7,448 nt of DNA, taken from positions 1-7,448 of the forward strand of contig JBDSJC010000293.1 of NCBI GenBank assembly GCA_039917655.1, in the 5' to 3' direction. Positions 1-4,931 of this stretch are shown in pieces. How positions within the stretch are numbered: the first letter of the stretch is position 1; each line of letters opens with the position of its first letter. The notes below the pieces were generated by a model. That model worked only from the letters and a program-made list of their open reading frames with translations, was not told where the DNA came from and did no database searches. The position numbers and the translations under genes are program-made. The DNA comes from PNKC01 sp039917655. Lineage in GTDB: Bacteria; Chloroflexota; Dehalococcoidia; Tepidiformales; Tepidiformaceae.

Positions 1-13
1 CGTTCGACGAACG
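1..13. repeat. 13-base inverted repeat at the left edge
   Basis: The first bases read CGTTCG-A-CGAACG, a perfect inverted repeat with 6-base arms around one base. It shares the GTTC/GAAC half-sites found again at 69-93, just before the -10 box of the secreted-protein gene. It could be a regulator binding site or the end of a structure cut by the window edge. The sequence left of it is not visible, so its context is unknown. Confidence 0.35.
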
Positions 14-68
14 GTACTCCGGAAGTTCGAGTCTACTGGAGGCCGTTTGTGCGTACAACCACGCGGGT

Positions 69-93
69 GCGTTCTGGGGAACGCTTCCCGTTC
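69..93. promoter_or_regulatory. Candidate operator: alternating GTTC/GAAC half-sites over the -35 region
   Basis: GCGTTC-TGGG-GAACGC (69-84) is a perfect inverted repeat with 6-base arms and a 4-base spacer. Its right arm pairs again with a further CGTTC at 89-93 (GAACG-CTTCC-CGTTC). Three half-sites thus alternate directly upstream of the TATAAT box at 103-108, covering the place where a -35 hexamer would sit; no good TTGACA is present there. The position is what one expects of a repressor or activator site. The regulator is not identifiable from the window. Confidence 0.35.
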
Positions 94-102
94 GCGCCGT
101 CA

Positions 103-108
103 TATAAT
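103..108 (+). promoter_or_regulatory. -10 box TATAAT, predicts a leaderless transcript
   Basis: A perfect TATAAT ends 5 bases before the GTG codon at 114. Transcription normally starts about 6-7 bases after the end of the -10 box, so the mRNA would begin at or within a base or two of this GTG. No Shine-Dalgarno sequence lies in the 5-base gap. No TTGACA-like -35 is present at 16-18 base spacing, so the promoter may depend on an activator or on the half-sites at 69-93. Confidence 0.55.
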
Positions 109-113
109 CGACT

Positions 114-767
114 GTGCGAACGATGACGCTCGGCCTGGTTATGCTGCTCGCGGCGCTATTCGCGGCAAACGGCGTAGGGTGGACGCCACCCGCCGCTCAC
201 GCCTGCAGCTGCGGGCCCGACTGCGAGAGCGCGGTGCACGACGCCGACCTGATCGTTGAAGGGCGTATCATCGGTTGGCAGCGGTCCGACGCTTATGACA
301 GCCCCACTACCTACCTGCCGATCACATTGGACATGCGGGTTGCGCGTGTGTTCAAGGGAGCGGTTCCGGCTACGTTGAGGTTGGTTGACCAGGCGAGCCT
401 CTACTCGGCCAGACAAGACCGCGAGCCGACCGGCTGGGCCGGATCCGGAGGGGCCTGCGGCTCGTTCGATGAAGACCCAACGGGCTTGTGGGTGATCGCT
501 GCCGTGTACCATGATGAGCTCGGCAACTACCGGATGAACCGGATCACGACCGTATTTCTGTCCGCTCAGCCCGGAGGTGATTGGTACGACATCATCGTCG
601 CGAAGCTGGCCGCGAATGTAGGTCCTCCAGTGGCGGGATCGGGTCCGGCGCCCGTCCCCGCAGGCAACCAATCCGCCCGGCTCCGAACCGCTGGTGTCGC
701 CGTTCTAGCTCTGGGCGCTGGTCTCGCGTTACTCTGCGTCCGGAGACGACGCTGGAGGCTCGGGTAG
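114..767 (+). CDS. Secreted CSC-type (TIMP/NTR-like) protein with C-terminal membrane anchor
   Basis: A predicted exported protein of 217 residues. Residues 5-20 are a hydrophobic signal-peptide core and AHA|CSC (30/31) is a likely signal peptidase I site, leaving Cys31 as the mature N-terminus. Then come the pattern CSCGPDCESAVHDADLIVEG, a beta-rich region with the RVFKG motif near 78-82, and Cys115. This layout (mature CSC, acidic 'DAD' stretch, V-G-x-V, V-W/F-K-G) is that of bacterial proteins resembling the netrin/TIMP module; their biochemical role is unknown. A Pro/Gly-rich linker (170-187) leads to a hydrophobic segment (193-209) followed by RRRRWR, so the protein probably stays attached to the membrane facing outward. 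There is no LPxTG motif. GTG at 114 is chosen because of the adjacent TATAAT; ATG at 123 is the alternative and also keeps the signal peptide. Gene confidence is high, family assignment moderate. Confidence 0.75.
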   Translation: MRTMTLGLVMLLAALFAANGVGWTPPAAHACSCGPDCESAVHDADLIVEGRIIGWQRSDAYDSPTTYLPITLDMRVARVFKGAVPATLRLVDQASLYSARQDREPTGWAGSGGACGSFDEDPTGLWVIAAVYHDELGNYRMNRITTVFLSAQPGGDWYDIIVAKLAANVGPPVAGSGPAPVPAGNQSARLRTAGVAVLALGAGLALLCVRRRRWRLG

Positions 768-925
768 CGGCGAAGCCCAGTGCCGCACCCAAAGCGCGCG
801 CACGAACCGCCACCCCAGTACACCGCCAGAGGAACGAACAATGCGATCCCAACAAGCGAGCCTTGAACCACCCAGAAGACGGCAATAGCGGCCGAAACCA
901 CGCTGGCAGAGGCAAGTGCTTTCAT
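566..925 (-). CDS. Possible small membrane protein (doubtful)
   Basis: An open frame of 119 codons starting at ATG 925. The first 40 residues are strongly hydrophobic (about 4-23 and 24-38), like one long hairpin or two short membrane segments, followed by WGGGSCARFGCG with two cysteines. This part lies outside the neighbouring gene and has a -10-like TAAGCT six bases before the ATG, like other lead genes here. The C-terminal half (from about residue 53) lies antisense to the end of the secreted-protein gene. It is Arg/Ala/Pro-rich with no recognisable domain, as expected of a shadow frame. I do not recognise a family. Either this is a real short membrane protein with a long antisense tail, or the whole frame is chance in GC-rich DNA. 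It fills most of the 242-base gap between the secreted-protein gene and the zinc-ribbon gene, where I see nothing else. Confidence 0.3.
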   Translation of the reverse strand: MKALASASVVSAAIAVFWVVQGSLVGIALFVPLAVYWGGGSCARFGCGTGLRRYPSLQRRLRTQSNARPAPRARTATPAVRSRADWLPAGTGAGPDPATGGPTFAASFATMMSYQSPPG

Positions 926-931
926 GCTGGC

Positions 932-937
932 AGCTTA
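932..937 (-). promoter_or_regulatory. -10-like hexamer TAAGCT before the ORF at 925
   Basis: On the minus strand TAAGCT (fits TANNNT) is followed by six bases and then ATG at 925. No Shine-Dalgarno and no clear -35 are seen. On its own this is weak, because TANNNT is common; it is listed because the geometry matches stronger cases at 103, 1444 and 6555. Confidence 0.25.
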
Positions 938-1009
938 CCCCGCCCCATCGCGCAAGCTCCCACGAATGCGATGGCAACGCCAGATTCCAGGGAGGTCGGG
1001 CTGTTCGCT

Positions 1010-1435
1010 CTAGCTGCGCCGAATCCAGACGCGCCGGATCATCACCGTTTCGCTGATTGCCACCGCGTCCTGGTTCGGATCTGTGGTCACGGCACGGGAG
1101 GGCGCTTCGTTTCGAGCTGGCTTGCGGCGCGATGCGGCTGCGCCGTTGACCGCGGCCCGCGTCGCCTGGCGAGCAGCCTGGCTGGCAACGTAGCGCCCCG
1201 CGAGGCCCACACCGATCTGCAGGGCGGTGCCGATCGCGAGCGCCGTGGCGGCCTTGCGCACGGGCGCCGGAAGGGCTGCACGTTCGCGCTCCGTCCTCGC
1301 CGGGACGGCCGCTTCAGTCTTCACCAATGGCATCTCCCGCAGGGCGGCGACGTACATACCGCACTGCCGGCAGTAGTTGTCGGTCACGAAGTAAGAGGCG
1401 CTGCAATCCGGGCAGGAACGGGGTTCTTCGTTCAT
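1010..1435 (-). CDS. Zinc-ribbon protein with one hydrophobic segment
   Basis: A 141-residue protein of unknown function. Residues 8-25 form a compact zinc-ribbon knuckle pair, CPDC at 8-11 and CRQC at 22-25, expected to bind one zinc ion. A charged linker follows, then a hydrophobic stretch at about 62-84 (ATALAIGTALQIGVGLAGRY) that could cross the membrane once, and a basic, Ala/Arg-rich tail. The frame stays open well upstream (to 1723), but that extension is antisense-type sequence inside the formyltransferase gene. ATG 1435 is chosen because it immediately precedes the Cys motif and has an extended -10 box 8 bases upstream. Short zinc-ribbon plus membrane-helix proteins are common in Chloroflexota and Actinomycetota, usually with no assigned role. 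The gene is the last on this strand after the xse operon but has its own promoter 9 bases upstream. Confidence 0.7.
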   Translation of the reverse strand: MNEEPRSCPDCSASYFVTDNYCRQCGMYVAALREMPLVKTEAAVPARTERERAALPAPVRKAATALAIGTALQIGVGLAGRYVASQAARQATRAAVNGAAASRRKPARNEAPSRAVTTDPNQDAVAISETVMIRRVWIRRS

Positions 1436-1443
1436 GAACGTGG

Positions 1444-1452
1444 AGTATAGCA
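1444..1452 (-). promoter_or_regulatory. Extended -10 promoter TGCTATACT of the zinc-ribbon gene
   Basis: On the minus strand TGC-TATACT matches the extended -10 form TGnTATAMT. The hexamer ends at 1444 and only eight bases (CCACGTTC) separate it from ATG 1435, so the predicted transcript has a leader of zero to about two bases. No Shine-Dalgarno is present. An extended -10 would explain why no -35 hexamer is visible. Confidence 0.6.
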
Positions 1453-1509
1453 GGTGGAGATTTTGGATTCTCGCTCGCACGAGTGAAGGGTGGCCTATCC
1501 AGTCGCCGC

Positions 1510-2295
1510 TTAGGTCTGAGCGCCGGGGTTGGCCCCTTCGACCATCTTCGTAAGGTCGAAGGGCATTGCCGGTGGGACGGCCAGCGTCCCCTCGGCGACG
1601 GCGCGAAGGGTTTCCACAAGGAATGGCCGCTCGCGACGGACTCCCCGCGCGCGGATGTCGGCGTAGAGTGCGGTCTCCTGCAGCAGCTTCAGGTCGGCCG
1701 GCAACGATGCTGAATCCCGCCACAGCTTAGCGTTAGCCGAATCGTGAATTGCGTAGCGGCAGTAGCTGACCGCCGGGCCCCGGTCCACATCGCCCGTGAC
1801 GACGTTCATCAGGCAGCCGGAGTCGTGCGCGCGCGTCCGAATCAGCTCGGCGATGACCTCCTGGTAGGTGCCGATCGGGCCATCGGGCAGCGCCGGGTGA
1901 TCATTGATAAAGGTAAACCGCCTATGCAGTGCTTCGGTCGCGATGAGCATGTAGCCGAACATAACGCCGAGATCGAAACCGTGCGGCTCCAGCAGCTCCG
2001 CGACCGCCTCGTCGTACTCGAGCCTCCACGGCGCGAGCGGTTCACCGGGCTTCGAGATCTTGCCCCCGCGGGCTTTCCGGAACGCCACCGAGGAGAGTGT
2101 CTCCACGGGAATGCCGCGCGCGTTGACCATCGCCAGCAGGACGTCGGTCGGCTCGGCCTCGCCCGGCCCGCGGTTGACGAAAACGGCCGCGACTTCCACC
2201 GGCAGACCGTGGTCGATCGCGTTAAGGGTGTATTCCAGCGCCCCGAACGAGCCCGGCCCGCGCCCGGTGGTAAACCAGGCGATGCGCAGGCTCAC
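1510..2295 (-). CDS. PurN-like formyltransferase family protein
   Basis: A 261-residue protein of the formyltransferase fold that uses 10-formyltetrahydrofolate, most like phosphoribosylglycinamide formyltransferase (purine synthesis). The N-terminus MSLRIAWFTTGRGPGS matches the first strand and glycine-rich loop that bind the phosphoribosyl substrate. The catalytic set is visible: Asn131 and His133 in INDHPALPDGPIG, and Asp171 in TGDVDRGP, matching the Asn-His-Asp triad of E. coli PurN (N106, H108, D144). At 261 residues it is longer than E. coli PurN (212), mainly in the C-terminal part, so another formyl acceptor cannot be excluded. GTG 2295 overlaps the xseB stop as GTGA. GAGGAG directly abuts the start, too close for normal initiation, so translation probably depends on coupling to xseB. 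It is third in the operon xseA-xseB-formyltransferase. Confidence 0.8.
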   Translation of the reverse strand: MSLRIAWFTTGRGPGSFGALEYTLNAIDHGLPVEVAAVFVNRGPGEAEPTDVLLAMVNARGIPVETLSSVAFRKARGGKISKPGEPLAPWRLEYDEAVAELLEPHGFDLGVMFGYMLIATEALHRRFTFINDHPALPDGPIGTYQEVIAELIRTRAHDSGCLMNVVTGDVDRGPAVSYCRYAIHDSANAKLWRDSASLPADLKLLQETALYADIRARGVRRERPFLVETLRAVAEGTLAVPPAMPFDLTKMVEGANPGAQT

Positions 2296-2561
2296 TCCTC
2301 ATACTCGGAGGACTCGCCATCGGGCTCTCCGTCGTAGTCCGCTTCCACCTCGCGGATCTGCGCCCGGTCGTCCTCCAGCCGCACATGGAGCGTCTTCACC
2401 TTCAGTTCGGCGCCTTCGAGGATCTTGCGCAGGTCGTCTGCAATAGCCGCACCCTCTTCGTAGAGCTTGAGCGATGCCTCCAGAGGAAGGTTGCCCTGTT
2501 CGAGCTTTCGCGCCTTCTCTTCCAGCGCTGCGTACAACTGTTCGAACGATTTTTCTGCCAC
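2292..2561 (-). CDS. xseB: Exodeoxyribonuclease VII small subunit
   Basis: Small subunit of exonuclease VII, which with XseA degrades single-stranded DNA from both ends into short oligonucleotides in the cytoplasm. The 89 residues contain the family pattern: SFEQLYAALEEKARKLEQGN near the start, then LPLEASLKLYEEGAAIADD and a helix ending in AELKV, i.e. two antiparallel helices. The last 25 residues are very acidic (EPDGESSEYEE), a tail slightly longer than usual. The start is GTG 2561, directly next to the xseA TAG with no base between. A good ribosome binding site, GGAGG at 2574-2570, lies inside the end of xseA, eight bases before the GTG. The close packing should keep the two subunits coordinated. 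Confidence 0.95.
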   Translation of the reverse strand: MAEKSFEQLYAALEEKARKLEQGNLPLEASLKLYEEGAAIADDLRKILEGAELKVKTLHVRLEDDRAQIREVEADYDGEPDGESSEYEE

Positions 2562-3752
2562 CTAACTCACCTCCGCCCAGAACGCGCCATCGGCCACCGA
2601 AACTTGTAGCCGCTCGCCGGATTTTACCTTGCGTACGCCATTGACGACCCGCTTCTTCCCGCCCGCTTGCTGCACGATAGCGAACCCGCGGACGAGCGTC
2701 GCCATCGGGTCGAGCGCCGTCAGACGGGCCGATACCCCTTCGAAGCGCGCTCGGTCGGTGGTGCAGCGGCGTTCCAGGCCTGCGTGCAGTTCGCGCAGAA
2801 GCACGGTCACGTCTCGCGTCAGGCTGCCGAGGTCCGGGGTGCTGCCTTGCAGGCGGCGCAGGGAGGCGTCCACATCTAGTGCGCGCGAGCCGATTGCTTC
2901 ACGTGCACATGAACTCATGCCCCGCTCGAGCACGAACAGCGCCCGCGCGAGTTGGGCCACGTCCGGGCTGCTGCGCTCGGCCGCTGCACTCGGTGTGGGC
3001 GCCCGCAGGTCAGCGACCAGGTCAGCGATCGTTTCGTCGGTTTCGTGGCCCACACCGGACACAACGGGTACCGGGAACCCGAAGATCGCCCGCGCCACGC
3101 CCTCGTCGTTGAACGCCCAGAGATCTTCGATGCTGCCGCCACCGCGCGCCACGATCGCAAGGTCCAATCCTGGCTCGCGGCCGAGGCGGCGCAGGGCAGC
3201 GAGGATCTGGGCGGGCGCCTGCTCTCCCTGCACCATCGCCGGGGCGAGGACAAGAGTGGCCAGAGGCCAGCGTCGGGAAAGCACGTTTTTGATGTCCTGT
3301 AGCGCGGCGCCCGTCGGCGAGGTGACCACCCCAATTATCCGGGGGAAGCGCGGCAACGGCCGCTTGCGCGCGGGGTCGAACAGCCCCTCTTCGTCCAGCC
3401 GCGCCTTCAGCTCTTCGTACTTCGCCGCTAGCAGGCCCACCCCCTCCGGCCGCACGAAGTCCGCGACGAACTGCAGCTCCCCCCGCTGGGGGTAGATGGA
3501 GATGTAGCCGTGAGCAAGGACGCGGTCGCCGTCCTTCATCTCGAACCCATGCATCTTGCTCGCGAAGAGCACCGAGCGCAGCACTCCGCCCGAGTCCTTC
3601 AGCGAAAAGTAGCGGTGTCCCGGCGTCGAGCGGCTGTAGTTCGAAACCTCCGCCTGGATCCACAGGTCGGAGAAGATCTCGCTGCCCTCAATCACATCGC
3701 GCAGGATCGTGAGGATAGCCGAGGGGGTGATCGCGGAAGGAGTGCTAATCAT
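2562..3752 (-). CDS. xseA: Exodeoxyribonuclease VII large subunit
   Basis: Catalytic subunit of exonuclease VII, acting in mismatch repair, recombination and clean-up of single-stranded DNA. Residues about 8-105 form the OB-fold nucleic-acid-binding domain (SEIFSDLWIQAEVSNYS, then the HRYFSLKD strand). The catalytic domain follows, with VVTSPTGAALQDI (142-154), ARGGGSIEDLWAFNDE (202-217) and SGVGHETDETIADLVADLRA (232-251). A helical region (265-345) precedes the C-terminal LDPMATLVRGFAIV (347-360). At 396 residues it is shorter than the E. coli (456) and B. subtilis enzymes, mainly through a reduced helical segment; all catalytic motifs are intact. ATG 3752 fits the family start; the frame is open to 3842, but those 30 residues are basic and unlike the family. 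No Shine-Dalgarno precedes the ATG. First gene of its operon. Confidence 0.95.
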   Translation of the reverse strand: MISTPSAITPSAILTILRDVIEGSEIFSDLWIQAEVSNYSRSTPGHRYFSLKDSGGVLRSVLFASKMHGFEMKDGDRVLAHGYISIYPQRGELQFVADFVRPEGVGLLAAKYEELKARLDEEGLFDPARKRPLPRFPRIIGVVTSPTGAALQDIKNVLSRRWPLATLVLAPAMVQGEQAPAQILAALRRLGREPGLDLAIVARGGGSIEDLWAFNDEGVARAIFGFPVPVVSGVGHETDETIADLVADLRAPTPSAAAERSSPDVAQLARALFVLERGMSSCAREAIGSRALDVDASLRRLQGSTPDLGSLTRDVTVLLRELHAGLERRCTTDRARFEGVSARLTALDPMATLVRGFAIVQQAGGKKRVVNGVRKVKSGERLQVSVADGAFWAEVS

Positions 3753-3762
3753 TTGTCGCACA

Positions 3763-3768
3763 AGCGTA
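3763..3768 (-). promoter_or_regulatory. Weak -10-like hexamer TACGCT before xseA
   Basis: On the minus strand TACGCT fits TANNNT and ends ten bases before ATG 3752, predicting a leader of about four bases. No -35 and no Shine-Dalgarno are visible. A promoter must exist in or near the 139-base gap 3753-3891 because the neighbouring gene is divergent, but this hexamer is only one candidate. Confidence 0.25.
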
Positions 3769-3820
3769 CCGGATGGTGGCGTTCTGATTGCGGTTGTTAT
3801 TTCTCTGAAACCCTCGCCCC

Positions 3821-3834
3821 GCGACCGTGGTCGC
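3821..3834. promoter_or_regulatory. Palindrome GCGACC-GT-GGTCGC in the divergent promoter gap
   Basis: A perfect inverted repeat with 6-base arms and a 2-base centre, in the gap between the divergent xseA and DUF4440 genes. It lies 58 bases before the DUF4440 start, close to where a -35 region would be if the poor hexamer TAGTCT at 3855-3860 is its -10. Its size and position fit a dimeric regulator site, but a chance palindrome in GC-rich DNA is possible. No other clear promoter element was found in this gap. Confidence 0.3.
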
Positions 3835-3880
3835 CCCTGCAACGCGTCCGGCCGTAGTCTGAGTTAGCCCTTTTGCGGGC

Positions 3881-3886
3881 AGGAGG
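3881..3886 (+). promoter_or_regulatory. Strong ribosome binding site AGGAGG of the DUF4440 gene
   Basis: AGGAGG sits five bases before ATG 3892, an almost ideal Shine-Dalgarno sequence. It fixes the start and contrasts with the other lead genes in the window, which lack one. Confidence 0.8.
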
Positions 3887-3891
3887 CAGCT

Positions 3892-4296
3892 ATGACGGCA
3901 ACAGCGACCAGGCTCAAGACCGAACTCATGAAAGTCGAGGAGCAATACTGGAACGCCATCAAGGCTAACGATGCCGCCGGACTTGGCAAGCTCACCGCCG
4001 ACTCGTTCACCTACGTCATGGGCGACGGTGTCATGAACTTCAACCGCAACGCCTTCGTCGAGATGATGACTCAGGGCGACTTCAAGCTGAATTCCTACAA
4101 GTTTGAGGAGGGTGGCGAGACCGTACGAGAAATCGGTCCGGGCATTGCCGCCATCGCCTACAAGGTGCAAAGCGTCTACCAGCTCGAAGGCAAATCACAC
4201 AAGGCAGAGTCCTTCAACTCGACGATCTGGGCGAAGAAGGGGGATTCGTGGGAGTGTCTCCTCAAAACCGAATCGCTCACTAAACACCTGCAATAG
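3892..4296 (+). CDS. DUF4440 / SnoaL-like (NTF2-fold) protein
   Basis: A 134-residue cytoplasmic protein with the pattern of DUF4440/SnoaL-like NTF2-fold proteins. It has an N-terminal helix with EEQYWNAIKANDAAGLGKL (16-34), the strand TADSFTYVMGDGV (35-47), a short helix at NAFVEMM, and three to four strands ending in the pair STIWAKKGDSWECLLKTES (110-128), where the Trp-x-x-x-x-G-x-W pair is typical. The fold makes a small cone-shaped pocket used as an enzyme active site or a ligand or dimer site; nothing here identifies a substrate. No signal peptide. It is the only plus-strand gene among the housekeeping operons and has its own AGGAGG. It is richer in Lys, Asn and Phe than its neighbours, which may mean a different origin or simply higher expression. 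Exact function unknown. Confidence 0.8.
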   Translation: MTATATRLKTELMKVEEQYWNAIKANDAAGLGKLTADSFTYVMGDGVMNFNRNAFVEMMTQGDFKLNSYKFEEGGETVREIGPGIAAIAYKVQSVYQLEGKSHKAESFNSTIWAKKGDSWECLLKTESLTKHLQ

Positions 4297-4309
4297 CATC
4301 GCCGGCCAA

Positions 4310-4340
4310 CACGGAAGGGGCGCAAAGCGTCCCTTCCGTG
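4310..4340. terminator. Hairpin between convergent DUF4440 gene and efp
   Basis: CACGGAAGGG (4310-4319) pairs perfectly with CCCTTCCGTG (4331-4340). The inner bases GCGC-AAA-GCGT extend the stem by one G-T wobble and three pairs, leaving an AAA loop, so the stem is 14 pairs. It lies 13 bases after the DUF4440 stop and 26 bases past the efp stop on the other strand, the right place for a terminator serving both genes. Neither side has a run of Ts, so it is not a textbook Rho-independent terminator; it may instead act by pausing or by protecting the 3' ends. Confidence 0.7.
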
Positions 4341-4366
4341 CGCCCTTGGGTTTGGCTCCCCGTTCT

Positions 4367-4927
4367 CTACGTAACCCGCTCGATGTACGAGCCGAGGTCC
4401 GTGTTGATGCGCAGCTTCGCCCCCTCTTCCACGAACAGCGGGACGTTTACCACCAGGCCGGTCTCCATGGTCGCGGGCTTCGAGCCGCCGGTGGCCGTGT
4501 CGCCTTTGAAGCCGGGGTCCGTCCGCACGACCGTGAGTTCCACCGAAATCGGCATTTCGATCGCGATCACCTCATCGCCGAAGAGCACGACTTCGCAGAT
4601 GGCGTTCTCTCTGAGGTACTTGTTCGCGTCCCCAACCTTCTGGGCCTCGACCGGGATCTGTTCGAAGTTCTCGGTGTTCATGAAGTAGTAGAACTGGTCG
4701 TCGCTGTAGAGATACTGCATCTCGCGGCGCTCAACCCGTGCGCGGGTGAACTTGGTGCCGGACTGGACGGTGTGCTCGATGATCGAGCCGCTGCGCACAT
4801 CCCGCAGTTTGATCTTCACCTGGGCGGAGCCGCGCCCCGTCTTGATGTGGCTGTAGTCCATGATGGCGAAAAGCTTGCCGTCCATCTCAATGGTCGAGCC
4901 CTTCTTCAGTTCAGCGGTAGAAATCAT
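4367..4927 (-). CDS. efp: Translation elongation factor P
   Basis: EF-P binds ribosomes stalled at polyproline stretches and promotes peptide bond formation. The 186 residues match the family length and three-domain plan: a KOW-like N-terminal domain (1-62), an OB domain (about 65-127) and a C-terminal OB domain with GDTATGGSKPATMETG and VPLFVEEG (141-169). The tip of the domain I loop reads IKTGRGSAQ. The residue in the position of E. coli Lys34 is Arg32, so lysylation by EpmA is not possible. Arg at this site also occurs in Thermus EF-P and in the EarP-rhamnosylated proteobacterial group; no modification enzyme is visible in the window. ATG 4927 has GGAG nine bases upstream, overlapping the end of pepQ, whose stop is four bases before this start. 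Last gene of aroQ-pepQ-efp. Confidence 0.97.
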   Translation of the reverse strand: MISTAELKKGSTIEMDGKLFAIMDYSHIKTGRGSAQVKIKLRDVRSGSIIEHTVQSGTKFTRARVERREMQYLYSDDQFYYFMNTENFEQIPVEAQKVGDANKYLRENAICEVVLFGDEVIAIEMPISVELTVVRTDPGFKGDTATGGSKPATMETGLVVNVPLFVEEGAKLRINTDLGSYIERVT

Positions 4928-4931
4928 TGTT

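Noticed and set aside
70..93. LexA-type SOS box
   Set aside because: The classic Gram-positive form is GAAC-N4-GTTC. Here the 4-base spacing belongs to GTTC-N4-GAAC, the opposite arrangement, and the GAAC...GTTC pair has seven bases between.
620..767. Sortase sorting signal at the C-terminus of the secreted protein
   Set aside because: There is a hydrophobic segment with a basic tail but no LPxTG or similar motif before it, so simple membrane anchoring is preferred.
581..1450. Long plus-strand open frame of 289 codons across the zinc-ribbon gene
   Set aside because: Arg/Pro/Ala/His-rich with no domain, antisense to the zinc-ribbon gene and overlapping the secreted-protein gene; no ribosome binding site. 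Typical shadow frame in GC-rich DNA.
1744..2337. Plus-strand open frame of 197 codons
   Set aside because: Fully antisense to the formyltransferase gene, whose catalytic motifs are intact.
2629..3495. Plus-strand open frame of 288 codons
   Set aside because: Antisense to xseA; Ser/Arg-rich low-complexity composition.
3022..3663. Minus-strand open frame of 213 codons in another frame of xseA
   Set aside because: Gly/Arg/Ala-rich and overlaps the conserved xseA frame.
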